Source of the DNA: Actinernus sp. WN-2022 | Taxonomy: Eukaryota; Cnidaria; Anthozoa; Actiniaria; Actinernidae | DNA length: 64,000 nucleotides | Direction: 5' to 3' | NCBI GenBank assembly: GCA_030867875.1 | Contig: JAOWCC010000330.1 | Location: forward strand, 496,001-560,000 | Shown: positions 10,157-25,500 of the stretch, piece after piece | Numbering within the stretch: position 1 is the stretch's first letter | Layout: each line of letters starts with the position of its first letter | Made by a program: the position numbers and the translations under genes | Notes under the pieces: generated by a model | What the model saw: the letters and a program-made list of their open reading frames with translations, nothing else | Database searches by the model: none | What the model was told of the DNA's origin: nothing

Positions 10157-12068
10157 TTATTTCGAAGTGCTAAGATAAAGAATATGCTCTCTGATTGTTC
10201 TCAAACATACCAGTACAAATGTAAGAGCTTGGCCTGTGCGATAACACTGCAAAGGTGACAACTTTCCCAATAGTGGTGGTATTGATAGCGCAATAGAAAT
10301 AAATTGACCTCCTGGCATCAGTATTACTAGAAAAACTTGATAATTAGATTCATTTGTGATGTAACACAGTTATTTCGAAGTGCAAAGATAAAGAACTTGC
10401 TCTGTGATTGTTGTCAAACATACCAGTACAAATGAAAGAGCTTGGGGTGTGCCATAACACTGCAAAGGTGACAACTTGCCCAATAGTGGTGGTATTGATA
10501 GCGCAATAGAAATAAATTGACCACCTGGCATCAGTGTTACTAGAAAAACTAGATAATTAGATGCATTTGTGATATAACACAGTTATTTCGAAGTGCAAAG
10601 ATAAAGAATATGCTCTGTGATTGTTGTCAAACATACCAGTACAAATGAAAGAGCTTGCAATTGGCATCTGCCATAACACTGAAAATGTGGCAACTCGCCA
10701 AATAGTGATGGTATTGATGGCGCAATAGAACTAAATTGTTACTAGAAAAACCAGATAAATGGTTGAATTTGCCATATAACACAGTTATTTCGAAGTCCAA
10801 AGATAAAGAATATGCTCTGTGATTGTTGTCAAACATACCAATACAAATGAAAGAGCTTGGCCTGTGGGATAACACTGAAAATGTGACAACTCGCCCAATA
10901 GTGATGGTATTGATGGCGCAATAGAAATAAATTGACCTACAGGCATCAGTGTTACTAGGAAAACTAGATAATTAGTTGAATTTGCGAGATAACACAATTA
11001 TTTCGAAGTCAAAAATAAAGGATATGCTGTGTGTGTTGTTGTAAAACACACCAGTACAAATGAAAGAACTTGGGGTGTGCCATAACACTGCAAATATGAC
11101 AACTCGCCCAATAGTGATGGTATTGATGGCGCAATAGAACTAAATTGACCTCCAGGCATCAGTGTTACTAGAAAAACTAGATAATTAGTTGAATTTGCGA
11201 TATAACACAGTTATTTCGAAGTGCAAAAATAAAGAATATGCTCTCTGATTGTTCTCAAACATACCAGTACAAATGTAAGACCTTGGCCTGTGCGTTAACA
11301 ATGCAAAGGTGACAACTTGCCCAATAGTGGTGGTATTGATAGCGCAATAGAAATAAATTGAACTCCTGGCATCAGCGTTACTAGAAAAACTTGATAATTA
11401 GATTCATTTGTGATATAACACAGTTATTTCGAAGTGCAAAGATAAAGAATATGCTCTGTGATTGTTGTCAAACATAGCAGTACAAATGAAAGAGCTTGGG
11501 GTGTGCCATAACACTGCAAAGGTGACAACTTGCCCAATAGTGGTGGTATTGATAGCGCAATAGAAATAAATTGACCACCTGGCATCAGTGTTACTAGAAA
11601 AACTAGATAATTAGTTGAATTTGCGATATAACACAGTTATTTCGAAGTCCAAAGATAAAGAATATGCTCTGTGATTGTTGTCAAATATACCAGCACAAAT
11701 GAAAGAGCTTGCAATTGGCATCTGCCATAACACTGAAAATGTGACAACTCGCCAAATAGTGATGGTATTGATGGCGCAATAGAACTAAATTGACCTCCAG
11801 GCATCAGTGTTACTAGAAAAACCAGATAAATAGTGGAATTTGCGATATAACACAGTTATTTCGAAGTCAAAAATAAAGGATATGCTGTGTGTGTTGTTGT
11901 AAAACACACCAGTACAAATGAAAGAACTTGGCCTGTGCCATACCACTGCAAGTGTGACAACTCGCCCAATATTGATGGTATTGATAGCGCAAAAGAACTA
12001 AATTCATCTCCGGGCATCAGTGTTACTAGGAACACTAGATAATTAGTTGAATTTGCGATATAACACAG

Positions 12069-12494
12069 TTATTTCGAAGTCTAATATAAAGAATATGCTC
12101 TGTGTGTTGTTGTCAAACATACCAGTACAAATGAAAGAGCTTGGGGTGTGCCATAACACTGCAAATATGACAACTCGCCCAATAGTGATGGTATTGATGG
12201 CGCAATAGAACTAAATTGACCACCAGGCATCAGTGTTACTAGGAAAACTTGATAATTAGTTGAATTTGCGATATAACACAGTTATTTCGAAGTCTAATAT
12301 AAAGAATATGCTCTGTGTGTTGTTGTCAAACATACCAGTACAAATGAAAGAGCTTGGGGTGTGCCATAACACTGCAAATATGACAACTCGCCCAATAGTG
12401 ATGGTATTGATGGCGCAATAGAACTAAATTGACCACCAGGCATCAGTGTTACTAGGAAAACTTGATAATTAGTTGAATTTGCGATATAACACAG
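12069..12494. repeat. Doubled class C monomer (2 x 213 bp)
   Basis: Two consecutive C monomers, at 12069 and 12282, where the usual order has one. The same doubling is at 21421-21846, inside the second copy of the 9,352-bp unit, so it predates that duplication. Confidence 0.92.
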
Positions 12495-15400
12495 TTATTT
12501 CGAAGTCTAAAGATAAAGAATATGCTCTGTGACTGTTTTCAAACATACCAGTACAAATGAAAGAACTTGGGGTGCGCCATAACACTGCAAATATGACAAC
12601 TCGCCCAATAGTGATGGTATTGATGGCGCAATAGAACTAAATTGACCTCCAGGCATCAGTGTTACTAGACAAACTAGATAATTAGTTGAATTTGCGATAT
12701 AACACAGTTATTTCGAAGTGCTAAGATAAAGAATATGCTCTCTGATTGTTCTCAAACATACCAGTACAAATGTAAGAGCTTGGCCTGTGCGATAACACTG
12801 CAAAGGTGACAACTTTCCCAATAGTGGTGGTATTGATAGCGCAATAGAAATAAATTGACCTCCTGGCATCAGTATTACTAGAAAAACTTGATAATTAGAT
12901 TCATTTGTGATGTAACACAGTTATTTCGAAGTGCAAAGATAAAGAACTTGCTCTGTGATTGTTGTCAAACATACCAGTACAAATGAAAGAGCTTGGGGTG
13001 TGCCATAACACTGCAAAGGTGACAACTTGCCCAATAGTGGTGGTATTGATAGCGCAATAGAAATAAATTGACCACCTGGCATCAGTGTTACTAGAAAAAC
13101 TAGATAATTAGATGCATTTGTGATATAACACAGTTATTTCGAAGTGCAAAGATAAAGAATATGCTCTGTGATTGTTGTCAAACATACCAGTACAAATGAA
13201 AGAGCTTGCAATTGGCATCTGCCATAACACTGAAAATGTGACAACTCGCCAAATAGTGATGGTATTGATGGCGCAATAGAACTAAATTGTTACTAGAAAA
13301 ACCAGATAAATGGTTGAATTTGCCATATAACACAGTTATTTCGAAGTCCAAAGATAAAGAATATGCTCTGTGATTGTTGTCAAACATACCAATACAAATG
13401 AAAGAGCTTGGCCTGTGGGATAACACTGAAAATGTGACAACTCGCCCAATAGTGATGGTATTGATGGCGCAATAGAAATAAATTGACCTACAGGCATCAG
13501 TGTTACTAGGAAAACTAGATAATTAGTTGAATTTGCGAGATAACACAATTATTTCGAAGTCAAAAATAAAGGATATGCTGTGTGTGTTGTTGTAAAACAC
13601 ACCAGTACAAATGAAAGAACTTGGGGTGTGCCATAACACTGCAAATATGACAACTCGCCCAATAGTGATGGTATTGATGGCGCAATAGAACTAAATTGAC
13701 CTCCAGGCATCAGTGTTACTAGAAAAACTAGATAATTAGTTGAATTTGCGATATAACACAGTTATTTCGAAGTGCAAAAATAACGAATATGCTCTCTGAT
13801 TGTTCTCAAACATACCAGTACAAATGTAAGACCTTGGCCTGTGCGTTAACAATGCAAAGGTGACAACTTGCCCAATAGTGGTGGTATTGATAGCGCAATA
13901 GAAATAAATTGAACTCCTGGCATCAGCGTTACTAGAAAAACTTGATAATTAGATTCATTTGTGATATAACACAGTTATTTCGAAGTGCAAAGATAAAGAA
14001 TATGCTCTGTGATTGTTGTCAAACATAGCAGTACAAATGAAAGAGCTTGGGGTGTGCCATAACACTGCAAAGGTGACAACTTGCCCAATAGTGGTGGTAT
14101 TGATAGCGCAATAGAAATAAATTGACCACCTGGCATCAGTGTTACTAGAAAAACTAGATAATTAGTTGAATTTGCGATATAACACAGTTATTTCGAAGTC
14201 CAAAGATAAAGAATATGCTCTGTGATTGTTGTCAAAGATACCAGCACAAATGAAAGAGCTTGCAATTGGCATCTGCCATAACACTGAAAATGTGACAACT
14301 CGCCAAATAGTGATGGTATTGATGGCGCAATAGAACTAAATTGACCTCCAGGCATCAGTGTTACTAGAAAAACCAGATAAATAGTGGAATTTGCGATATA
14401 ACACAGTTATTTCGAAGTCAAAAATAAAGGATATGCTGTGTGTGTTGTTGTAAAACACACCAGTACAAATGAAAGAACTTGGCCTGTGCCATACCACTGC
14501 AAGTGTGACAACTCGCCCAATATTGATGGTATTGATAGCGCAAAAGAACTAAATTCATCTCCGGGCATCAGTGTTACTAGGAACACTAGATAATTAGTTG
14601 AATTTGCGATATAACACAGTTATTTCGAAGTCTAATATAAAGAATATGCTCTGTGTGTTGTTGTCAAACATACCAGTACAAATGAAAGAGCTTGGGGTGT
14701 GCCCTAACACTGCAAATATGACAACTCGCCCAATAGTGATGGTATTGATGGCGCAATAGAACTAAATTGACCACCAGGCATCAGTGTTACTAGGAAAACT
14801 TGATAATTAGTTGAATTTGCGATATAACACAGTTATTTCGAAGTCTAAAGATAAAGAATATGCTCTGTGACTGTTTTCAAACATACCAGTACAAATGAAA
14901 GAACTTGGGGTGCGCCATAACACTGCAAATATGACAACTCGCCCAATATTGATGGTATTGATGGCGCAATAGAACTAAATTGACCTCCAGGCATCAGTGT
15001 TACTAGACAAACTAGATAATTAGTTGAATTTGCGATATAACACAGTTATTTCGAAGTGCTAAGATAAAGAATATGCTCTCTGATTGTTCTCAAACATACC
15101 AGTACAAATGTAAGAGCTTGGCCTGTGCGATAACACTGCAAAGGTGACAACTTTCCCAATAGTGGTGGTATTGATAGCGCAATAGAAATAAATTGACCTC
15201 CTGGCATCAGTATTACTAGAAAAACTTGATAATTAGATTCATTTGTGATGTAACACAGTTATTTCGAAGTGCAAAGATAAAGAACATGCTCTGTGATTGT
15301 TGTCAAACATACCAGTACAAATGAAAGAGCTTGGGGTGTGCCATAACACTGCAAAGGTGACAACTTGCCCAATAGTGGTGGTATTGATAGCGCAATAGAA

Positions 15401-17383
15401 ATAAATTGACCACCTGGCATCAGTGTTACTAGAAAAACTAGATAATTAGATGCATTTGTGATATAACACAGTTATTTCGAAGTGCAAAAATAAAGAATAT
15501 GCTCTGTGACTGTTTTCAAACATACCAGTACAAATGAAAGAACTTGGGGTGCGCCATAACACTGCAAATATGACAACTCGCCCAATAGTGATGGTATTGA
15601 TGGCGCAATAGAACTAAATTGACCTCCAGGCATCAGTGTTACTAGAAAAACTAGATAATTAGTTGAATTTGCGATATAACACAGTTATTTCGAAGTGCTA
15701 AGATAAAGAATATGCTCTCTGATTGTTCTCAAACATACCAGTACAAATGTAAGAGCTTGGCCTGTGCGATAACACTGCAAAGGTGACAACTTTCCCAATA
15801 GTGGTGGTATTGATAGCGCAATAGAAATAAATTGACCTCCTGGCATCAGTATTACTAGAAAAACTTGATAATTAGATTCATTTGTGATGTAACACAGTTA
15901 TTTCGAAGTGCAAAGATAAAGAACATGCTCTGTGATTGTTGTCAAACATACCAGTACAAATGAAAGAGCTTGGGGTGTGCCATAACACTGCAAAGGTGAC
16001 AACTTGCCCAATAGTGGTGGTATTGATAGCGCAATAGAAATAAATTGACCACCTGGCATCAGTGTTACTAGAAAAACTAGATAATTAGATGCATTTGTGA
16101 TATAACACAGTTATTTCGAAGTGCAAAGATAAAGAATATGCTCTGTGATTGTTGTCAAACATACCAGTACAAATGAAAGAGCTTGCAATTGGCATCTGCC
16201 ATAACACTGAAAATGTGACAACTCGCCAAATAGTGATGGTATTGATGGCGCAATAGAACTAAATTGTTACTAGAAAAACCAGATAAATGGTTGAATTTGC
16301 CATATAACACAGTTATTTCGAAGTCCAAAGATAAAGAATATGCTCTGTGATTGTTGTCAAACATACCAATACAAATGAAAGAGCTTGGCCTGTGGGATAA
16401 CACTGAAAATGTGACAACTCGCCCAATAGTGATGGTATTGATGGCGCAATAGAAATAAATTGACCTACAGGCATCAGTGTTACTAGGAAAACTAGATAAT
16501 TAGTTGAATTTGCGATATAACACAGTTATTTCGAAGTCCAAAGATAAAGAATATGCTCTGTGATTGTTGTCAAAGATACCAGTACAAATGAAAGAGCTTG
16601 CAATTGGCATCTGCCATAACACTGAAAATGTGACAACTCGCCAAATAGTGATGGTATTGATGGCGCAATAGAACTAAATTGACCTCCAGGCATCAGTGTT
16701 ACTAGAAAAACCAGATAAATAGTGGAATTTGCGATATAACACAGTTATTTCGAAGTCAAAAATAAAGGATATGCTGTGTGTGTTGTTGTAAAACACACCA
16801 GTACAAATGAAAGAACTTGGCCTGTGCCATACCACTGCAAGTGTGACAACTCGCCCAATATTGATGGTATTGATAGCGCAAAAGAACTAAATTCATCTCC
16901 GGGCATCAGTGTTACTAGGAACACTAGATAATTAGTTGAATTTGCGATATAACACAGTTATTTCGAAGTCTAATATAAAGAATATGCTCTGTGTGTTGTT
17001 GTCAAACATACCAGTACAAATGAAAGAGCTTGGGGTGTGCCATAACACTGCAAATATGACAACTCGCCCAATAGTGATGGTATTGATGGCGCAATAGAAC
17101 TAAATTGACCACCAGGCATCAGTGTTACTAGGAAAACTTGATAATTAGTTGAATTTGCGATATAACACAGTTATTTCGAAGTCTAAAGATAAAGAATATG
17201 CTCTGTGACTGTTTTCAAACATACCAGTACAAATGAAAGAACTTGGGGTGCGCCATAACACTGCAAATATGACAACTCGCCCAATAGTGATGGTATTGAT
17301 GGCGCAATAGAACTAAATTGACCTCCAGGCATCAGTGTTACTAGACAAACTAGATAATTAGTTGAATTTGCGATATAACACAG

Positions 17384-17596
17384 TTATTTCGAAGTGCTAA
17401 GATAAAGAATATGCTCTCTGATTGTTCTCAAACATACCAGTACAAATGTAAGAGCTTGGCCTGTGCGATAACACTGCAAAGGTGACAACTTTCCCAATAG
17501 TGGTGGTATTGATAGCGCAATAGAAATAAATTGACCTCCTGGCATCAGTATTACTAGAAAAACTAGATAATTAGTTGAATTTGCGATATAACACAG
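17384..17596. repeat. E/I chimeric monomer
   Basis: Class E through CAGTATTACTAG, then an I-type end (AAACTAGATAATTAGTTGAATTTG is split between classes here; the last part is TTGCGATATAACACAG). It leads straight into class A. The duplicate lies at 26736-26948. The switch falls at about monomer positions 172-182. Confidence 0.85.
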
Positions 17597-19295
17597 TTAT
17601 TTCGAAGTCCAAAGATAAAGAATATGCTCTGTGATTGTTGTCAAAGATACCAGCACAAATGAAAGAGCTTGCAATTGGCATCTGCCATAACACTGAAAAT
17701 GTGACAACTCGCCAAATAGTGATGGTATTGATGGCGCAATAGAACTAAATTGACCTCCAGGCATCAGTGTTACTAGAAAAACCAGATAAATAGTGGAATT
17801 TGCGATATAACACAGTTATTTCGAAGTCAAAAATAAAGGATATGCTGTGTGTGTTGTTGTAAAACACACCAGTACAAATGAAAGAACTTGGCCTGTGCCA
17901 TACCACTGCAAGTGTGACAACTCGCCCAATATTGATGGTATTGATAGCGCAAAAGAACTAAATTCATCTCCGGGCATCAGTGTTACTAGGAACACTAGAT
18001 AATTAGTTGAATTTGCGATATAACACAGTTATTTCGAAGTCTAATATAAAGAATATGCTCTGTGTGTTGTTGTCAAACATACCAGTACAAATGAAAGAGC
18101 TTGGGGTGTGCCATAACACTGCAAATATGACAACTCGCCCAATAGTGATGGTATTGATGGCGCAATAGAACTAAATTGACCACCAGGCATCAGTGTTACT
18201 AGGAAAACTTGATAATTAGTTGAATTTGCGATATAACACAGTTATTTCGAAGTCTAAAGATAAAGAATATGCTCTGTGACTGTTTTCAAACATACCAGTA
18301 CAAATGAAAGAACTTGGGGTGCGCCATAACACTGCAAATATGACAACTCGCCCAATAGTGATGGTATTGATGGCGCAATAGAACTAAATTGACCTCCAGG
18401 CATCAGTGTTACTAGACAAACTAGATAATTAGTTGAATTTGCGATATAACACAGTTATTTCGAAGTGCTAAGATAAAGAATATGCTCTCTGATTGTTCTC
18501 AAACATACCAGTACAAATGTAAGAGCTTGGCCTGTGCGATAACACTGCAAAGGTGACAACTTTCCCAATAGTGGTGGTATTGATAGCGCAATAGAAATAA
18601 ATTGACCTCCTGGCATCAGTATTACTAGAAAAACTTGATAATTAGATTCATTTGTGATGTAACACAGTTATTTCGAAGTGCAAAGATAAAGAACTTGCTC
18701 TGTGATTGTTGTCAAACATACCAGTACAAATGAAAGAGCTTGGGGTGTGCCATAACACTGCAAAGGTGACAACTTGCCCAATAGTGGTGGTATTGATAGC
18801 GCAATAGAAATAAATTGACCACCTGGCATCAGTGTTACTAGAAAAACTAGATAATTAGATGCATTTGTGATATAACACAGTTATTTCGAAGTGCAAAGAT
18901 AAAGAATATGCTCTGTGATTGTTGTCAAACATACCAGTACAAATGAAAGAGCTTGCAATTGGCATCTGCCATAACACTGAAAATGTGACAACTCGCCAAA
19001 TAGTGATGGTATTGATGGCGCAATAGAACTAAATTGTTACTAGAAAAACCAGATAAATGGTTGAATTTGCCATATAACACAGTTATTTCGAAGTCCAAAG
19101 ATAAAGAATATGCTCTGTGATTGTTGTCAAACATACCAATACAAATGAAAGAGCTTGGCCTGTGGGATAACACTGAAAATGTGACAACTCGCCCAATAGT
19201 GATGGTATTGATGGCGCAATAGAAATAAATTGACCTACAGGCATCAGTGTTACTAGGAAAACTAGATAATTAGTTGAATTTGCGAGATAACACAA

Positions 19296-19508
19296 TTATT
19301 TCGAAGTCAAAAATAAAGGATATGCTGTGTGTGTTGTTGTAAAACACACCAGTACAAATGAAACAACTTGGGGTGTGCCATAACACTGCAAATATGACAA
19401 CTCGCCCAATAGTGATGGTATTGATGGCGCAATAGAACTAAATTGACCTCCAGGCATCAGTGTTACTAGACAAACTAGATAATTAGTTGAATTTGCGATA
19501 TAACACAG
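19296..19508. repeat. G/D chimeric monomer: junction of the 9,352-bp duplication
   Basis: The first part is class G (AAAGGATATGCTG, the hairpin motif, TGAAACAACTTGGGGTGTGCC) and the end is class D (CTAGACAAACTAG, then E). The counterpart in copy 2 (28648) stays G-like to the end. The switch must lie between about 19378 and 19470, where G and D are indistinguishable. This is the expected footprint of an unequal crossover between a G and a D monomer. Confidence 0.9.
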
Positions 19509-22500
19509 TTATTTCGAAGTGCTAAGATAAAGAATATGCTCTCTGATTGTTCTCAAACATACCAGTACAAATGTAAGAGCTTGGCCTGTGCGATAACACT
19601 GCAAAGGTGACAACTTTCCCAATAGTGGTGGTATTGATAGCGCAATAGAAATAAATTGACCTCCTGGCATCAGTATTACTAGAAAAACTTGATAATTAGA
19701 TTCATTTGTGATGTAACACAGTTATTTCGAAGTGCAAAGATAAAGAACTTGCTCTGTGATTGTTGTCAAACATACCAGTACAAATGAAAGAGCTTGGGGT
19801 GTGCCATAACACTGCAAAGGTGACAACTTGCCCAATAGTGGTGGTATTGATAGCGCAATAGAAATAAATTGACCACCTGGCATCAGTGTTACTAGAAAAA
19901 CTAGATAATTAGATGCATTTGTGATATAACACAGTTATTTCGAAGTGCAAAGATAAAGAATATGCTCTGTGATTGTTGTCAAACATACCAGTACAAATGA
20001 AAGAGCTTGCAATTGGCATCTGCCATAACACTGAAAATGTGGCAACTCGCCAAATAGTGATGGTATTGATGGCGCAATAGAACTAAATTGTTACTAGAAA
20101 AACCAGATAAATGGTTGAATTTGCCATATAACACAGTTATTTCGAAGTCCAAAGATAAAGAATATGCTCTGTGATTGTTGTCAAACATACCAATACAAAT
20201 GAAAGAGCTTGGCCTGTGGGATAACACTGAAAATGTGACAACTCGCCCAATAGTGATGGTATTGATGGCGCAATAGAAATAAATTGACCTACAGGCATCA
20301 GTGTTACTAGGAAAACTAGATAATTAGTTGAATTTGCGAGATAACACAATTATTTCGAAGTCAAAAATAAAGGATATGCTGTGTGTGTTGTTGTAAAACA
20401 CACCAGTACAAATGAAAGAACTTGGGGTGTGCCATAACACTGCAAATATGACAACTCGCCCAATAGTGATGGTATTGATGGCGCAATAGAACTAAATTGA
20501 CCTCCAGGCATCAGTGTTACTAGAAAAACTAGATAATTAGTTGAATTTGCGATATAACACAGTTATTTCGAAGTGCAAAAATAAAGAATATGCTCTCTGA
20601 TTGTTCTCAAACATACCAGTACAAATGTAAGACCTTGGCCTGTGCGTTAACAATGCAAAGGTGACAACTTGCCCAATAGTGGTGGTATTGATAGCGCAAT
20701 AGAAATAAATTGAACTCCTGGCATCAGCGTTACTAGAAAAACTTGATAATTAGATTCATTTGTGATATAACACAGTTATTTCGAAGTGCAAAGATAAAGA
20801 ATATGCTCTGTGATTGTTGTCAAACATAGCAGTACAAATGAAAGAGCTTGGGGTGTGCCATAACACTGCAAAGGTGACAACTTGCCCAATAGTGGTGGTA
20901 TTGATAGCGCAATAGAAATAAATTGACCACCTGGCATCAGTGTTACTAGAAAAACTAGATAATTAGTTGAATTTGCGATATAACACAGTTATTTCGAAGT
21001 CCAAAGATAAAGAATATGCTCTGTGATTGTTGTCAAAGATACCAGCACAAATGAAAGAGCTTGCAATTGGCATCTGCCATAACACTGAAAATGTGACAAC
21101 TCGCCAAATAGTGATGGTATTGATGGCGCAATAGAACTAAATTGACCTCCAGGCATCAGTGTTACTAGAAAAACCAGATAAATAGTGGAATTTGCGATAT
21201 AACACAGTTATTTCGAAGTCAAAAATAAAGGATATGCTGTGTGTGTTGTTGTAAAACACACCAGTACAAATGAAAGAACTTGGCCTGTGCCATACCACTG
21301 CAAGTGTGACAACTCGCCCAATATTGATGGTATTGATAGCGCAAAAGAACTAAATTCATCTCCGGGCATCAGTGTTACTAGGAACACTAGATAATTAGTT
21401 GAATTTGCGATATAACACAGTTATTTCGAAGTCTAATATAAAGAATATGCTCTGTGTGTTGTTGTCAAACATACCAGTACAAATGAAAGAGCTTGGGGTG
21501 TGCCATAACACTGCAAATATGACAACTCGCCCAATAGTGATGGTATTGATGGCGCAATAGAACTAAATTGACCACCAGGCATCAGTGTTACTAGGAAAAC
21601 TTGATAATTAGTTGAATTTGCGATATAACACAGTTATTTCGAAGTCTAATATAAAGAATATGCTCTGTGTGTTGTTGTCAAACATACCAGTACAAATGAA
21701 AGAGCTTGGGGTGTGCCATAACACTGCAAATATGACAACTCGCCCAATAGTGATGGTATTGATGGCGCAATAGAACTAAATTGACCACCAGGCATCAGTG
21801 TTACTAGGAAAACTTGATAATTAGTTGAATTTGCGATATAACACAGTTATTTCGAAGTCTAAAGATAAAGAATATGCTCTGTGACTGTTTTCAAACATAC
21901 CAGTACAAATGAAAGAACTTGGGGTGCGCCATAACACTGCAAATATGACAACTCGCCCAATAGTGATGGTATTGATGGCGCAATAGAACTAAATTGACCT
22001 CCAGGCATCAGTGTTACTAGACAAACTAGATAATTAGTTGAATTTGCGATATAACACAGTTATTTCGAAGTGCTAAGATAAAGAATATGCTCTCTGATTG
22101 TTCTCAAACATACCAGTACAAATGTAAGAGCTTGGCCTGTGCGATAACACTGCAAAGGTGACAACTTTCCCAATAGTGGTGGTATTGATAGCGCAATAGA
22201 AATAAATTGACCTCCTGGCATCAGTATTACTAGAAAAACTTGATAATTAGATTCATTTGTGATGTAACACAGTTATTTCGAAGTGCAAAGATAAAGAACT
22301 TGCTCTGTGATTGTTGTCAAACATACCAGTACAAATGAAAGAGCTTGGGGTGTGCCATAACACTGCAAAGGTGACAACTTGCCCAATAGTGGTGGTATTG
22401 ATAGCGCAATAGAAATAAATTGACCACCTGGCATCAGTGTTACTAGAAAAACTAGATAATTAGATGCATTTGTGATATAACACAGTTATTTCGAAGTGCA

Positions 22501-25500
22501 AAGATAAAGAATATGCTCTGTGATTGTTGTCAAACATACCAGTACAAATGAAAGAGCTTGCAATTGGCATCTGCCATAACACTGAAAATGTGACAACTCG
22601 CCAAATAGTGATGGTATTGATGGCGCAATAGAACTAAATTGTTACTAGAAAAACCAGATAAATGGTTGAATTTGCCATATAACACAGTTATTTCGAAGTC
22701 CAAAGATAAAGAATATGCTCTGTGATTGTTGTCAAACATACCAATACAAATGAAAGAGCTTGGCCTGTGGGATAACACTGAAAATGTGACAACTCGCCCA
22801 ATAGTGATGGTATTGATGGCGCAATAGAAATAAATTGACCTACAGGCATCAGTGTTACTAGGAAAACTAGATAATTAGTTGAATTTGCGAGATAACACAA
22901 TTATTTCGAAGTCAAAAATAAAGGATATGCTGTGTGTGTTGTTGTAAAACACACCAGTACAAATGAAAGAACTTGGGGTGTGCCATAACACTGCAAATAT
23001 GACAACTCGCCCAATAGTGATGGTATTGATGGCGCAATAGAACTAAATTGACCTCCAGGCATCAGTGTTACTAGAAAAACTAGATAATTAGTTGAATTTG
23101 CGATATAACACAGTTATTTCGAAGTGCAAAAATAACGAATATGCTCTCTGATTGTTCTCAAACATACCAGTACAAATGTAAGACCTTGGCCTGTGCGTTA
23201 ACAATGCAAAGGTGACAACTTGCCCAATAGTGGTGGTATTGATAGCGCAATAGAAATAAATTGAACTCCTGGCATCAGCGTTACTAGAAAAACTTGATAA
23301 TTAGATTCATTTGTGATATAACACAGTTATTTCGAAGTGCAAAGATAAAGAATATGCTCTGTGATTGTTGTCAAACATAGCAGTACAAATGAAAGAGCTT
23401 GGGGTGTGCCATAACACTGCAAAGGTGACAACTTGCCCAATAGTGGTGGTATTGATAGCGCAATAGAAATAAATTGACCACCTGGCATCAGTGTTACTAG
23501 AAAAACTAGATAATTAGTTGAATTTGCGATATAACACAGTTATTTCGAAGTCCAAAGATAAAGAATATGCTCTGTGATTGTTGTCAAAGATACCAGCACA
23601 AATGAAAGAGCTTGCAATTGGCATCTGCCATAACACTGAAAATGTGACAACTCGCCAAATAGTGATGGTATTGATGGCGCAATAGAACTAAATTGACCTC
23701 CAGGCATCAGTGTTACTAGAAAAACCAGATAAATAGTGGAATTTGCGATATAACACAGTTATTTCGAAGTCAAAAATAAAGGATATGCTGTGTGTGTTGT
23801 TGTAAAACACACCAGTACAAATGAAAGAACTTGGCCTGTGCCATACCACTGCAAGTGTGACAACTCGCCCAATATTGATGGTATTGATAGCGCAAAAGAA
23901 CTAAATTCATCTCCGGGCATCAGTGTTACTAGGAACACTAGATAATTAGTTGAATTTGCGATATAACACAGTTATTTCGAAGTCTAATATAAAGAATATG
24001 CTCTGTGTGTTGTTGTCAAACATACCAGTACAAATGAAAGAGCTTGGGGTGTGCCCTAACACTGCAAATATGACAACTCGCCCAATAGTGATGGTATTGA
24101 TGGCGCAATAGAACTAAATTGACCACCAGGCATCAGTGTTACTAGGAAAACTTGATAATTAGTTGAATTTGCGATATAACACAGTTATTTCGAAGTCTAA
24201 AGATAAAGAATATGCTCTGTGACTGTTTTCAAACATACCAGTACAAATGAAAGAACTTGGGGTGCGCCATAACACTGCAAATATGACAACTCGCCCAATA
24301 TTGATGGTATTGATGGCGCAATAGAACTAAATTGACCTCCAGGCATCAGTGTTACTAGACAAACTAGATAATTAGTTGAATTTGCGATATAACACAGTTA
24401 TTTCGAAGTGCTAAGATAAAGAATATGCTCTCTGATTGTTCTCAAACATACCAGTACAAATGTAAGAGCTTGGCCTGTGCGATAACACTGCAAAGGTGAC
24501 AACTTTCCCAATAGTGGTGGTATTGATAGCGCAATAGAAATAAATTGACCTCCTGGCATCAGTATTACTAGAAAAACTTGATAATTAGATTCATTTGTGA
24601 TGTAACACAGTTATTTCGAAGTGCAAAGATAAAGAACATGCTCTGTGATTGTTGTCAAACATACCAGTACAAATGAAAGAGCTTGGGGTGTGCCATAACA
24701 CTGCAAAGGTGACAACTTGCCCAATAGTGGTGGTATTGATAGCGCAATAGAAATAAATTGACCACCTGGCATCAGTGTTACTAGAAAAACTAGATAATTA
24801 GATGCATTTGTGATATAACACAGTTATTTCGAAGTGCAAAAATAAAGAATATGCTCTGTGACTGTTTTCAAACATACCAGTACAAATGAAAGAACTTGGG
24901 GTGCGCCATAACACTGCAAATATGACAACTCGCCCAATAGTGATGGTATTGATGGCGCAATAGAACTAAATTGACCTCCAGGCATCAGTGTTACTAGAAA
25001 AACTAGATAATTAGTTGAATTTGCGATATAACACAGTTATTTCGAAGTGCTAAGATAAAGAATATGCTCTCTGATTGTTCTCAAACATACCAGTACAAAT
25101 GTAAGAGCTTGGCCTGTGCGATAACACTGCAAAGGTGACAACTTTCCCAATAGTGGTGGTATTGATAGCGCAATAGAAATAAATTGACCTCCTGGCATCA
25201 GTATTACTAGAAAAACTTGATAATTAGATTCATTTGTGATGTAACACAGTTATTTCGAAGTGCAAAGATAAAGAACATGCTCTGTGATTGTTGTCAAACA
25301 TACCAGTACAAATGAAAGAGCTTGGGGTGTGCCATAACACTGCAAAGGTGACAACTTGCCCAATAGTGGTGGTATTGATAGCGCAATAGAAATAAATTGA
25401 CCACCTGGCATCAGTGTTACTAGAAAAACTAGATAATTAGATGCATTTGTGATATAACACAGTTATTTCGAAGTGCAAAGATAAAGAATATGCTCTGTGA

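Larger units (their letters stand above)
10157..19508. repeat. Large unit, copy 1: 9,352 bp, 44 monomers
   Basis: Order: E-J-K-F-G-H-I-A-B-C-C-D-E-J-K-F-G-H-I-A-B-C-D-E-J-D'-E-J-K-F-A-B-C-D-E/I-A-B-C-D-E-J-K-F-G/D. K-to-K spacings inside are 2,551, 2,977 and 2,770 bp. Markers repeated exactly 9,352 bp later are GTGGCAACTCGCC (near 10688), AATAACGAATATG (near 13780), GTGCCCTAACAC (near 14700), CCCAATATTGATGG in a D monomer (near 14943) and TGAAACAACTTGG (19359). Private base in this copy: T at 11686. Confidence 0.94.
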
